Part shown: piece after piece, positions 1 through 8,061 of the stretch
Position numbering within the stretch: the first letter of the stretch is position 1
How the letters are laid out: each line of letters begins with the position of its first letter
DNA from: Galbibacter pacificus
Lineage (GTDB): Bacteria > Bacteroidota > Bacteroidia > Flavobacteriales > Flavobacteriaceae
NCBI RefSeq assembly: GCF_029603165.1
Contig: NZ_JAQSVC010000002.1
Span: forward strand, 806,001 to 870,000
DNA length: 64,000 nt
Reading direction: 5' to 3'
Notes under the pieces: model-generated
What the model was told of the DNA's origin: nothing
Databases searched by the model: none
The model's input: only the letters and a program-made list of their open reading frames with translations
Translations under genes and position numbers: made by a program

Positions 1-503
1 CCTAAAGCAGCTCCGGTTTCTACAACCTTGGCCAATTGTGTGTTTTGCATAATTAAAGAATCTGCAAACATGGACTGCTCTTGTAAAGCAACTTTCGTGC
101 TGTCTCTTTGCATGGCCAACATGGTATTTGACGTTCTAAGCGAATCGTTTTGGGCAAGCAAATATTCGCGTTCTTTGGTAAGTTGCTGTACCTGCCTTCT
201 ATAACGGGAAAGCGAGCTTATATCGGCTTTCATTTGTTTTACAGAGTCTATATAGGTAGCAATTTTATTACGTGCTTCTACCAATTCGGCATTTGCCGAT
301 TCACTTTCTGAAATAGCCCTGTCGTAATCCGACTTTAAGTTATTAAGGTCATCTATCACGAGGTTTTTCTCTTTATTAAGCTTCTGTGTTGTTTCTTTCT
401 TATTGTTATACAGGCTAACTGTATAAATAAGGGTACCGATTAAAGCGGCAGCTAGCAAACCTGCTATAACTTTTAAACCATTATTGTTCTTTGTTTCTGT
501 CAT
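1..503 (-). CDS. Coiled-coil membrane protein, C-terminus beyond window
   Basis: This is the first part of a leftward gene that runs off the left edge, beginning with ATG at 503-501. The visible 167 or so residues start with a short charged N-terminus, then one hydrophobic segment (about residues 10-30, containing VIAGLLAAALIGTLIYTV) that would anchor the protein in the inner membrane. The rest is charged and rich in Glu, Lys, Gln and Leu, with the heptad pattern of a long coiled coil. No enzymatic motif is visible. Proteins of this build are common and uncharacterised in flavobacteria. I assign no function. It is divergent from the formimidoylglutamase gene with 131 bases between the two starts. 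Confidence 0.75.
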   Translation of the reverse strand, partial: MTETKNNNGLKVIAGLLAAALIGTLIYTVSLYNNKKETTQKLNKEKNLVIDDLNNLKSDYDRAISESESANAELVEARNKIATYIDSVKQMKADISSLSRYRRQVQQLTKEREYLLAQNDSLRTSNTMLAMQRDSTKVALQEQSMFADSLIMQNTQLAKVVETGAAL

Positions 504-634
504 AAGTTTGTTTTTTTTAAAATTTGGTTCAGCAATTTAATCAATCTTTTTTAAATTGCTTTACGAATATATATACGCATAAAAAAAAGATTTAGATTAT
601 TTACATTCTTTTAATTGTACCTTAACATTATCTT

Positions 635-1651
635 ATGGCATCTAATTTGGTTGTATACGACCTAAAAAAAATAACTACTTTAATTGCTCCCAGAAAGGGA
701 GAGCAAAAGCTGGGGGAACACATTGAACTGCTTCATGTAAACGATACTTTGGAGACACAGCTTAGCAGTTCTGATGCTAAGTATGTATTACTGGGAATAC
801 CCGAAGATATTGGCGTTTCCGCAAATTTAGGCAAGACCGGTACCCGAAATGCATGGAATACTGCCCTGCCCTTTATTTTAAACATACAGCATAACAGCCA
901 CACAAAAGGAAACAAAATACTTTTACTTGGACATCTTGATTTTTCTGGGGAACTTGAATATATAGATTCCTTGAGCGGTGAAGAAAAAATAGAAGAAGCC
1001 AGAAAGATTACCGAAAGCATAGACAAAGAGGTGGCCGACCTTATATATAAAATAACAGCCAGTGGCAAAAAGGCCATTGTTGTTGGCGGTGGCCATAATA
1101 ATGCCTACGGATTGCTAAAAGGCACCTCGCTCGCAACGGGAAGTGCAGTTAACTGCCTGAACGTAGATGCGCATACCGATTTTAGAAAACGGGAAGGAAG
1201 GCATAGCGGGAACGGGTTTTCGTATGCTTTCCACGAAGGTTTTTTAAACAATTACTATATTTTTGGAATACATGAAAATTATACATCAAAAAAAATATTC
1301 AAGGCCATTGAAAAGAAAAAAAAGATCAAGTACAGTACTTTTGAAGACCTTTTTATAAGAAGGGACAAAGGTTTTGATTTTGAACTCAATGAGGCCATAG
1401 ACTTTATAAAAACCGAAAAATACGGCCTGGAAATCGATATGGACTCTATCGAAGGGATGCCCAGCAGCGCCAGGACAAGTTCTGGTTTATCATTAAATAT
1501 GGTGCGGGAGATTGTTTTTAAAGGTAAAAAAAGTAAAAACAATGCCTACATACATATTTGTGAAGCGGCACCCAATACAAAAAACAATACCGAAATAACC
1601 CAAGTGGGCAAGGCCATTGCGTATTTGGTATCCGATTATATAAGAAAATAA
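635..1651 (+). CDS. Formimidoylglutamase / arginase-family ureohydrolase
   Basis: A 338-residue protein of the arginase/agmatinase/formiminoglutamase fold. The binuclear manganese ligands of the family are recognisable in order: His in VVGGGHNNAYG, Asp-His-Asp in NVDAHTDFR, and Asp-Asp in LEIDMDSIEG. Family knowledge says these enzymes hydrolyse guanidino or formimino groups. The flavobacterial form of this length is usually called formimidoylglutamase, the last step of histidine breakdown to glutamate and formamide. No other hut gene is present, so the substrate is inferred and arginase or agmatinase activity is not excluded. The stop codon abuts the start of the next gene, indicating co-transcription with the acetyltransferase. 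Confidence 0.82.
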   Translation: MASNLVVYDLKKITTLIAPRKGEQKLGEHIELLHVNDTLETQLSSSDAKYVLLGIPEDIGVSANLGKTGTRNAWNTALPFILNIQHNSHTKGNKILLLGHLDFSGELEYIDSLSGEEKIEEARKITESIDKEVADLIYKITASGKKAIVVGGGHNNAYGLLKGTSLATGSAVNCLNVDAHTDFRKREGRHSGNGFSYAFHEGFLNNYYIFGIHENYTSKKIFKAIEKKKKIKYSTFEDLFIRRDKGFDFELNEAIDFIKTEKYGLEIDMDSIEGMPSSARTSSGLSLNMVREIVFKGKKSKNNAYIHICEAAPNTKNNTEITQVGKAIAYLVSDYIRK

Positions 1652-2143
1652 ATGAACGTTGAAATAATTCCCTTCCGGCAGGAATATGCTATTGATTTTA
1701 AAAACCTGAACATAGAATGGCTTGAAAGGTTTTTTGTTGTAGAACCCCATGACCACGATGTACTGCTTCATTGCAAGGAAAACATTATAGACAAGGGCGG
1801 GGCCATATTTTTTGCGAGACTCAACAATGTCATTGTTGGCTGTTTTGCCCTTATGAAAATAGAAAGTGGGGTATTCGAGCTTACCAAAATGGCAGTTTCT
1901 CCCAACTACCGCGGCCATAAAATTGGTCAGAAATTATTACAGTTTTGCATAAGCCATGCAAAAGAACAAACGTTTAAAAAAGTTGTCCTGTACTCCAGCA
2001 CCAAACTGGAAAATGCCATTTATCTGTACCGAAAATATGGTTTTAAGGAAGTACCGTTGGAAAAAGACAATCCATACATGCGGGCCGATATTAAAATGGA
2101 ATTGGATGTTGCTTTGTACCCAACAAACCACCTCAATAGGTAA
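1652..2143 (+). CDS. GNAT family N-acetyltransferase
   Basis: A 163-residue single-domain acetyltransferase. The acetyl-CoA binding motif A is visible as MAVSPNYRGHKIGQKLL, followed by a C-terminal segment AIYLYRKYGFKEV that is typical of motif B of the GNAT fold. The acceptor substrate cannot be read from sequence. Its ATG follows directly on the TAA of the formimidoylglutamase gene, so the two are translationally coupled or at least one operon. It ends facing the leftward acetyltransferase gene with no spacer. Confidence 0.85.
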   Translation: MNVEIIPFRQEYAIDFKNLNIEWLERFFVVEPHDHDVLLHCKENIIDKGGAIFFARLNNVIVGCFALMKIESGVFELTKMAVSPNYRGHKIGQKLLQFCISHAKEQTFKKVVLYSSTKLENAIYLYRKYGFKEVPLEKDNPYMRADIKMELDVALYPTNHLNR

Positions 2144-2593
2144 TTACAACGCTTTTTCAAAACATACGCTCATAGCTACACCTTGATATTGCCCATAATT
2201 AGGGATTGGTAAATATCCGTTTTTTCTATATATATGTATGGCCCCGGCATTATCCTTGTCGGTTTCCAAAACACACTTTGAAAACCCCAATTCCACAGCC
2301 CATTTTTCCAGTTCGTTAAGTACTGACAGTGCAATTCCCTTACCCCTGTATTCGGCACGGGTATACATCCTCTTTACTTCCATAACTTCAGGATTATACT
2401 GCTTTATGGCCCCGCAGCCAACGGCCATCTTGCCATTATACGCCAATACAACATGTTTTATGGCGTCAAGGGTATTAAACTGACCATAAAACTCCTGATT
2501 TTCACCATTCTTTTTGGCCAAATGTTTATCTAATTTCCCAACCAAGGAAATAAAGTCCTTATCGGTAGACGTTGTCCTTCGGTAAACGAGCAT
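2144..2593 (-). CDS. GNAT family N-acetyltransferase
   Basis: A leftward acetyltransferase of 149 residues. The motif MYTRAEYRGKGIALSVLNEL is the acetyl-CoA pyrophosphate loop, and AGAIHIYRKNGYLPIPNYG is the following helix and strand. The frame is open further upstream to 2653, but that would overlap the ytxJ-like gene by 59 bases. The ATG at 2593 begins one base after that gene's TAG stop and gives the usual GNAT N-terminus, so I chose it. The order therefore is ytxJ then this gene, as one transcript. The substrate is unknown. It is only distantly similar to the GNAT gene that converges on it. Confidence 0.82.
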   Translation of the reverse strand: MLVYRRTTSTDKDFISLVGKLDKHLAKKNGENQEFYGQFNTLDAIKHVVLAYNGKMAVGCGAIKQYNPEVMEVKRMYTRAEYRGKGIALSVLNELEKWAVELGFSKCVLETDKDNAGAIHIYRKNGYLPIPNYGQYQGVAMSVCFEKAL

Positions 2594-2594
2594 G

Positions 2595-2981
2595 CTATAC
2601 AAATTTTGCAATTTCTCTGGCGTCAATCTGTCCATGGGATTCATTATGGACAACCTTTCCGCCTTTTATAAGCAATAATTGCGGACTTTCGTGAACGATG
2701 TCGAATTTTTCGGCCACCGCAATTGATATGTCCCGATACGCTAAAATATCCAAAAAATACAACTTTGCCGAGGCTTCCGGAATATCGTAAGAAGCTTCAA
2801 AATTGTTCAATGCAAACCTGCTAATGCCACAACGGGTACTATGCTTGAATATAACCGCGCAGACAGATCGGGATTCTTCTATAATTTCATCAAGCTGTTC
2901 CATGGAATTTAAAGGATTCCATACAAGGCTTTTTTTATTGTTTTCTTCGGAGCTTCCAAAGATAGATTTAAAAAAATTCAT
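2595..2981 (-). CDS. ytxJ: YtxJ-type bacillithiol-system redox protein (monothiol)
   Basis: A 128-residue thioredoxin-fold protein. The pattern KHSTRCGIS near residue 48 gives a single redox cysteine where thioredoxins have CxxC, and the segment ESPQLLLIKGGKVV carries the expected hydrophobic strand before the thioredoxin cis-proline position. This matches the YtxJ family, which is linked by phylogenetic distribution to bacillithiol and is thought to act as a bacilliredoxin that removes bacillithiol from protein cysteines. That role is family knowledge, not shown here. No bacillithiol synthesis genes are in the window. It precedes the acetyltransferase gene and is divergent from clpB, sharing the region that carries the doubled palindrome. 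Confidence 0.72.
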   Translation of the reverse strand: MNFFKSIFGSSEENNKKSLVWNPLNSMEQLDEIIEESRSVCAVIFKHSTRCGISRFALNNFEASYDIPEASAKLYFLDILAYRDISIAVAEKFDIVHESPQLLLIKGGKVVHNESHGQIDAREIAKFV

Positions 2982-3018
2982 AACTTTAAAGTATCTATTT
3001 TCCTACTACATTATTCAT

Positions 3019-3067
3019 AAAAATGTCAAAATGACGTTTATTTTTCTTAGAAAAATGTCAAAATGAC
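3019..3067. promoter_or_regulatory. Doubled palindromic operator upstream of clpB
   Basis: A 17-base sequence, aaaaatgtcaaaatgac, occurs twice, at 3019-3035 and 3051-3067. The second copy contains a perfect inverted repeat TGTCA-AAA-TGACA. The first copy has one change in the right arm (TGACG). The copies are 32 bases apart, about three turns of the helix, which suits two dimers bound on one face. The pair lies 65 to 113 bases before the clpB start and inside the 150-base divergent region shared with ytxJ. It does not look like the CIRCE element bound by HrcA. Its role as a stress operator is inferred from position. Confidence 0.6.
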
Positions 3068-3131
3068 AGTTATTGAAATCGGAACGCAAATTGCTAAAAC
3101 AAAGAAAAGTAATTAACATACAAAAATACAT

Positions 3132-5738
3132 ATGAACTTAAATAATTTTACAATAAAATCTCAAGAAGCCATTCAACAGGCCCAGCAAATTGCGCAGGGT
3201 TATGGGCATCAACAAATAGAGAACGAGCATATTTTTAAAGCCTTGTTTGATGTTGACGAGAACGTGCTTCCCTTCATCTTAAAAAAACTAAACGTAAATG
3301 TACCCTTGCTCAAGCAGGTTTTAGACAGTACCTTAAATAGTTTTTCCAAGGTAGAAGGCGGAGAACTTATGCTGTCCCGTGATGCAGGGGCAACATTGAA
3401 CGAAGCAAGTATCATTGCAAAGAAAATGAACGACGAGTTTGTTTCGGTTGAGCATTTGTTATTGGCCATTTTCAAATCCAAAAGCAAGATTGCCCAAATT
3501 TTAAAAGACCAAGGCATTACCGAAAAAGGATTAAAAGCGGCCATTGAAGAACTCCGTAAGGGAGACCGTGTAACTTCTGCAAGCGCAGAAGACACATACA
3601 ATTCTTTAAACAAATACGCCAAAAACCTTAACCAGTTGGCCAACGACGGCAAACTGGACCCCGTTATTGGCCGCGATGAAGAAATACGCCGTGTATTGCA
3701 AATACTTTCCAGAAGGACCAAAAACAACCCCATGCTCGTTGGCGAGCCAGGCGTTGGTAAAACTGCTATTGCCGAAGGTCTGGCACATAGGATCATACAA
3801 GGCGATGTGCCTGAAAATTTAAAGGACAAACAGATTTTCTCTTTGGATATGGGCGCGCTTATTGCCGGCGCAAAATACAAGGGTGAGTTTGAAGAGCGTC
3901 TAAAAGCCGTAATAAAAGAAGTCACTTCTTCAGACGGGGATATCGTACTCTTTATTGATGAAATCCATACGCTTGTGGGCGCCGGGGGCGGCCAAGGAGC
4001 CATGGATGCCGCCAATATTTTAAAACCGGCACTGGCACGTGGGGAATTGCGTGCCATTGGAGCAACCACCTTGGACGAATACCAAAAATATTTTGAAAAA
4101 GACAAAGCCCTGGAACGGAGGTTCCAGAAAGTAGTGGTAAACGAACCAGATACCGAAAGTGCGATTTCTATTTTAAGGGGGATTAAAGAAAAATACGAAA
4201 CCCACCACAAAGTCCGCATTAAAGACGAGGCCATTATTGCCGCCGTAGAACTGTCGCAACGGTATATCACAAACAGGTTTTTGCCCGATAAGGCCATCGA
4301 CTTAATGGATGAAGCAGCTTCCAAACTACGAATGGAAATCAATTCTAAACCAGAAGAACTGGATGTACTTGATAGAAAAATCATGCAACTTGAAATTGAA
4401 ATCGAAGCCATAAAAAGGGAAAACGACGAAACAAAACTGAAATCCCTTAATGCCGATTTGGCCAACCTTAAGGAAGACAGGAACGAAACCTTTGCCAAAT
4501 GGAAAAGCGAAAAAGACATTGTAGACGATATACAGACTACAAAAGAGAATATTGAAAACTTTAAGATTGAAGCCGAACGCGCCGAGCGTGACGGAGATTA
4601 TGGTAAAGTAGCCGAAATACGCTACGGAAAGATAAAAGAAGCCCAAGAAAAACTGGAAACGCTCCAGAAACAGCTTCAAGAAGAACAGTCTCACGGCAGC
4701 AGTTTAATAAAGGAAGAAGTTACCAACGACGACATTGCCGAAGTGGTTGCCAAGTGGACGGGCATACCCGTAACCAAAATGCTGCAAAGCGAACGCGATA
4801 AACTTTTAAAACTAGAAGATGAGCTCCACAAAAGAGTTGTTGGCCAGGAAGAAGCCATACAATCGGTTTCTGATGCCATTAGAAGAAGTCGTGCCGGGCT
4901 TCAGGACGCAAACAGGCCCATTGGCTCCTTCCTTTTTCTAGGGACCACGGGTGTTGGTAAAACCGAGTTGGCCAAAGCGTTGGCAGAATATCTTTTTGAC
5001 GATGAAAGTGCCATGACACGTATCGATATGAGCGAGTACCAAGAACGGCATTCGGTAAGCAGGTTGGTGGGCGCACCTCCGGGATATGTAGGTTACGACG
5101 AAGGCGGCCAACTTACTGAAGCGGTACGCCGCAGACCATACTCGGTAGTTTTGCTCGACGAAATTGAAAAAGCGCACCCAGATACTTTTAATATTCTTTT
5201 ACAGGTTTTAGATGAAGGAAGGTTGACCGATAACAAAGGTAGGCTGGCCGATTTTAAAAACACCATTATTATCATGACCAGCAATATTGGTAGCCATATC
5301 ATCCAGGAAAAGTTTGAAGCCACCAAAGATATTGAAAGCGCAACCGAAGCCGCTAAAGTTGAAGTGCTCGGGCTATTAAAACAAAGCGTGCGCCCGGAAT
5401 TCATCAACCGGATTGACGATATTGTAATGTTTACACCGTTAACACAGGCAAACATCAAGGATATTGTACGCCTTCAGCTTAAAGGCATTACCAAAATGGT
5501 CGCCAAGCAAAACATTACCCTGGACGCAACCGAAGAAGCAATTATGCATCTTTCTAAAATAGGGTACGATCCACAATATGGAGCCAGGCCCGTAAAAAGG
5601 GTTATACAGAAGGAAGTGCTAAACAACTTATCCAAAGAAATCCTTAGCGGAAAAGTAAATGCAGACAGCATTATATTACTGGATGAATTTGATGGGGAAC
5701 TGGTTTTTAGGAACCAAACAGATTTAATAGAAAATTAA
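3132..5738 (+). CDS. clpB: ATP-dependent disaggregase ClpB
   Basis: An 868-residue Hsp100 chaperone of normal ClpB length. It has the repeated N domain (about 1-145), a first AAA+ module with Walker A GEPGVGKT at 204-211 and Walker B FIDE near 274, and a middle coiled-coil domain (about 400-530) rich in Glu and Lys, which separates ClpB from ClpA and ClpX. The second AAA+ module has GTTGVGKT at about 604-611 and LLDEIEKAHPD near 675. Working with DnaK, ClpB pulls polypeptides out of heat-induced aggregates in the cytosol. It is monocistronic here, with a doubled palindrome upstream and a strong terminator about 160 bases downstream. Confidence 0.97.
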   Translation: MNLNNFTIKSQEAIQQAQQIAQGYGHQQIENEHIFKALFDVDENVLPFILKKLNVNVPLLKQVLDSTLNSFSKVEGGELMLSRDAGATLNEASIIAKKMNDEFVSVEHLLLAIFKSKSKIAQILKDQGITEKGLKAAIEELRKGDRVTSASAEDTYNSLNKYAKNLNQLANDGKLDPVIGRDEEIRRVLQILSRRTKNNPMLVGEPGVGKTAIAEGLAHRIIQGDVPENLKDKQIFSLDMGALIAGAKYKGEFEERLKAVIKEVTSSDGDIVLFIDEIHTLVGAGGGQGAMDAANILKPALARGELRAIGATTLDEYQKYFEKDKALERRFQKVVVNEPDTESAISILRGIKEKYETHHKVRIKDEAIIAAVELSQRYITNRFLPDKAIDLMDEAASKLRMEINSKPEELDVLDRKIMQLEIEIEAIKRENDETKLKSLNADLANLKEDRNETFAKWKSEKDIVDDIQTTKENIENFKIEAERAERDGDYGKVAEIRYGKIKEAQEKLETLQKQLQEEQSHGSSLIKEEVTNDDIAEVVAKWTGIPVTKMLQSERDKLLKLEDELHKRVVGQEEAIQSVSDAIRRSRAGLQDANRPIGSFLFLGTTGVGKTELAKALAEYLFDDESAMTRIDMSEYQERHSVSRLVGAPPGYVGYDEGGQLTEAVRRRPYSVVLLDEIEKAHPDTFNILLQVLDEGRLTDNKGRLADFKNTIIIMTSNIGSHIIQEKFEATKDIESATEAAKVEVLGLLKQSVRPEFINRIDDIVMFTPLTQANIKDIVRLQLKGITKMVAKQNITLDATEEAIMHLSKIGYDPQYGARPVKRVIQKEVLNNLSKEILSGKVNADSIILLDEFDGELVFRNQTDLIEN

Positions 5739-5895
5739 CACTTGTAACGTGTAAGAATATATAACATTAAGCGACTGAACAGGTGAATGTTATGTAGAAT
5801 AATAAGCACTTTGGTTAGTGAGTAATAATATTTAAGATTAAAGTTAGGTAGTTCGTTTAGAATTATTTAGTTTTAAGTTGGTTGGTTAGTTAAGG

Positions 5896-5930
5896 CACCC
5901 GTGATTTTCATCACGGGTGTTTTATTATAT
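5896..5930 (+). terminator. Rho-independent terminator after clpB
   Basis: A 10-bp perfect stem CACCCGTGAT / ATCACGGGTG (5896-5905 and 5910-5919) with a four-base loop is followed by TTTTATTATAT. It lies about 160 bases past the clpB stop. The stretch 5739-5895 holds no gene; it has a smaller hairpin (ATAACATT 5761-5768 with AATGTTAT 5786-5793) and could be a long 3' untranslated region or a small RNA. Confidence 0.85.
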
Positions 5931-5995
5931 AATGTTACAAAACAGATAAATAAAGCGTGCCATCGTAAAAAACATACCTTTCAGTATTATTTTAT

Positions 5996-6003
5996 TATAT
6001 TTG
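5996..6003 (+). promoter_or_regulatory. Putative -7 element of the TetR gene
   Basis: TATATTTG matches the Bacteroidota -7 consensus TAnnTTTG exactly and ends 21 bases before the chosen ATG at 6025. No clear -33 TTG is at the right distance. The element overlaps the TTG that would otherwise be read as an upstream start, which argues for the ATG. Confidence 0.4.
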
Positions 6004-6024
6004 ATTATAATTCCCATAAAAGCA

Positions 6025-6618
6025 ATGACAACCAAAGCAGAAAAAACTACCCAATTTATAATTAAAACCGTTGCCCCCATTTTCAATAAAAAAGGCTATA
6101 CCGCTACCAGTTTGAGCGACATTACAAAAGCCACCGGACTTACCAAAGGGGCCATTTATGGAAATTTCGACAATAAGGAAACGCTTTCATTACATGCATT
6201 TGATTACAATGTAACAATGATACTTTCCCGTATAGAGCAATACATGGAAAAAGGAAATACCCCACTTGAAAGGTTGATGTATTTTGTAAGGTTTTATAAA
6301 AATTATTACGACTTTACCAGCAATTTTGGCGGGTGCCCCATAATTAATACCGCAGTAGATGCCAAAAACATGCACCCGGAATTATTGGAAAAAGTTCAGG
6401 ACGCCATTAATAAAATCGAGGGTTATATAGCTTCTGAAATCGAAAAGGGAAAAATTATCGGTGAAATACGCAAGACCATCCCCGGGGATGTTTACGGAAA
6501 ACGCTTTTTTAGTTTGATACAGGGCGCCATATTCATGAGCCAGACCACGAACGACAAATCTTACACCACCGATTGTTTAAACGTAATTATAGACACCATT
6601 AACCAACGGTTTAAGTAG
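6025..6618 (+). CDS. TetR/AcrR family transcriptional regulator
   Basis: A 197-residue regulator. The N-terminal helix-turn-helix is clear: FNKKGYTATSLSDITKATG then LTKGAIYGNFDNKETLSLHA, the standard TetR recognition-helix pattern ending in Y-x-x-F-x-x-K-E. The C-terminal half is the ligand-binding and dimer domain, with FGGCPIINTAVDA resembling the AcrR-like group that responds to small hydrophobic compounds. The reading frame is open back to a TTG at 6001, but that codon sits in a promoter-like TATATTTG, so I start at the ATG at 6025. The convergent MFS gene lies 56 bases downstream of its stop. Target and ligand are unknown. Confidence 0.85.
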   Translation: MTTKAEKTTQFIIKTVAPIFNKKGYTATSLSDITKATGLTKGAIYGNFDNKETLSLHAFDYNVTMILSRIEQYMEKGNTPLERLMYFVRFYKNYYDFTSNFGGCPIINTAVDAKNMHPELLEKVQDAINKIEGYIASEIEKGKIIGEIRKTIPGDVYGKRFFSLIQGAIFMSQTTNDKSYTTDCLNVIIDTINQRFK

Positions 6619-6674
6619 TTTATGGGAGGCTAAAATAAATGTTAGCTTCTTCATTTACCTTAATTATTATACAT

Positions 6675-7976
6675 TTAATCCAATTTTTTCTTAGGTACCC
6701 GAAATAATAACACGATTCCTAATAAAAAGAAAATAAACAGGAACAAAATAGAATTACGCATACTTCCGGTAATTTGATCTATTGTCCCATAAATCAACAT
6801 ACCAATTACAATTCCTATTTTTTCGGTAACATCAAAAAAGCTAAAATATGATGTTGTATCTTTTGTTTCGGGCAAAAACTTAGAGTATGTAGAACGCGCC
6901 AATGCTTGAATACCACCCATTACCAAGCCCACAATTGCAGCTGCTATATAAAATTCCATGGGTGTTTCCATAAAATAGGCATAAAAACATAAGCCCATCC
7001 AAATAACATTTACAAATATTAAGGTTTGAATATTACCAAATCTTGCAGATGCCCTTGAAGTTAAAAACGCCCCCAAAATAGCTATAATCTGTATGATTAA
7101 AATACTTCCTATTAAACCCATTGTTTTAGCTTCACTACTTCCCCATTCAATTTCCTCTTCACCAAAATAAACTGCTACCAACATAATGGTCTGAACAGCC
7201 ATACTAAATACAAAAAATGCATACAAATATCGCTTAAGCCTTATATCTTGCTTAAGGGCTTTCCATACCTTTTGTAATTCCTTTATTCCGTTAAAAATTA
7301 CTTTTTTAGTGACTTTGTTTTGTGAAGAAACTCCTTTTGGCAACCAATAAAATGTATATTGACTAAATAATATCCACCACAGGCCTACAGTTATAAACGA
7401 GTAACGCATCATCTGTATTTTAGCGGCCCCATCTTCGGGAATCATTACCATTACCAGATTTATGATAAGTAAAATAACACTTCCAAAATATCCTAATGAA
7501 AATCCTTTGGCGCTAATTTTATCTTGTTGTTCCGGGTAAGCAATATCGGGTAAATAAGAATTATAGAACACCAAACTGCCCCAGTAACCTATTAGGCCCA
7601 TAAAGTAAAATAATATGCTAAGATATATATGTTCTAAGCTAAACCAATACAAACCTATACACCCTATCCCTCCGATATAACAAAAAAACTTTAAAAAACC
7701 TTTTTTATTGCCTGCAAAATCTGCAATTCCAGACAAGATGGGCGATGTAAAAGAGACTACCAAAAAAGTAAAAGCCGTTACAAATGTTATTAAAGCCGTA
7801 CTTTTAAAGTCCATTCCGAAAGCCTGTACCTTCTTTATTTCTGAAACAAATAACGCAGAGTAAAATATTGGAAAAATTGAAGAAGCAATAGTTAATGTGT
7901 ATACCGAGTTGGCCCAATCGTAAAAAGCCCATGCATTTAATAATTTTTTGCTTCCTTTTTGTAGTTGTATTGCCAT
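6675..7976 (-). CDS. UMF1-family MFS transporter (Atg22-like)
   Basis: A 433-residue integral membrane protein with about 12 hydrophobic segments spread over its length. The N-terminal signature LLNAWAFYDWANSVYTLTI and the segments that follow are those of the UMF1 (unknown major facilitator 1) group related to yeast vacuolar Atg22, which exports amino acids. The bacterial substrate is not established. It lies downstream of the M48 protease gene but is separated from it by a terminator at 7991-8020, so it probably has its own promoter in the 85-base gap. It converges with the TetR regulator; adjacency alone does not show that TetR controls it. Confidence 0.82.
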   Translation of the reverse strand: MAIQLQKGSKKLLNAWAFYDWANSVYTLTIASSIFPIFYSALFVSEIKKVQAFGMDFKSTALITFVTAFTFLVVSFTSPILSGIADFAGNKKGFLKFFCYIGGIGCIGLYWFSLEHIYLSILFYFMGLIGYWGSLVFYNSYLPDIAYPEQQDKISAKGFSLGYFGSVILLIINLVMVMIPEDGAAKIQMMRYSFITVGLWWILFSQYTFYWLPKGVSSQNKVTKKVIFNGIKELQKVWKALKQDIRLKRYLYAFFVFSMAVQTIMLVAVYFGEEEIEWGSSEAKTMGLIGSILIIQIIAILGAFLTSRASARFGNIQTLIFVNVIWMGLCFYAYFMETPMEFYIAAAIVGLVMGGIQALARSTYSKFLPETKDTTSYFSFFDVTEKIGIVIGMLIYGTIDQITGSMRNSILFLFIFFLLGIVLLFRVPKKKLD

Positions 7977-7990
7977 ATTTTAAAAATTAA

Positions 7991-8020
7991 AAAGCAAGAC
8001 ATGTTTGTATGTCTTGCTTT
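7991..8020 (-). terminator. Terminator after the M48 protease gene
   Basis: The 12-bp arms AAAGCAAGACAT (7991-8002) and ATGTCTTGCTTT (8009-8020) with a six-base loop form a strong hairpin 42 bases past the protease stop. On the minus strand the run after the stem is T-rich. It separates the protease unit from the MFS gene. Confidence 0.75.
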
Positions 8021-8061
8021 CAAATATACTTAAATATAAAATTTCCAAGGTTAAAAAAACA

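Noticed and set aside
2594-2653. Upstream extension of the acetyltransferase at 2144-2593
   Set aside because: It would overlap ytxJ by 59 bases; the ATG one base after the ytxJ stop gives the normal GNAT N-terminus.
3209-4519. A 436-codon leftward open frame inside clpB
   Set aside because: It is the antisense shadow of the conserved clpB gene, rich in Ser and Leu with no domain; codon-position bias belongs to clpB.
6001-6024. TTG start for the TetR regulator
   Set aside because: The TTG is part of a TATATTTG promoter element; the ATG at 6025 is better placed.
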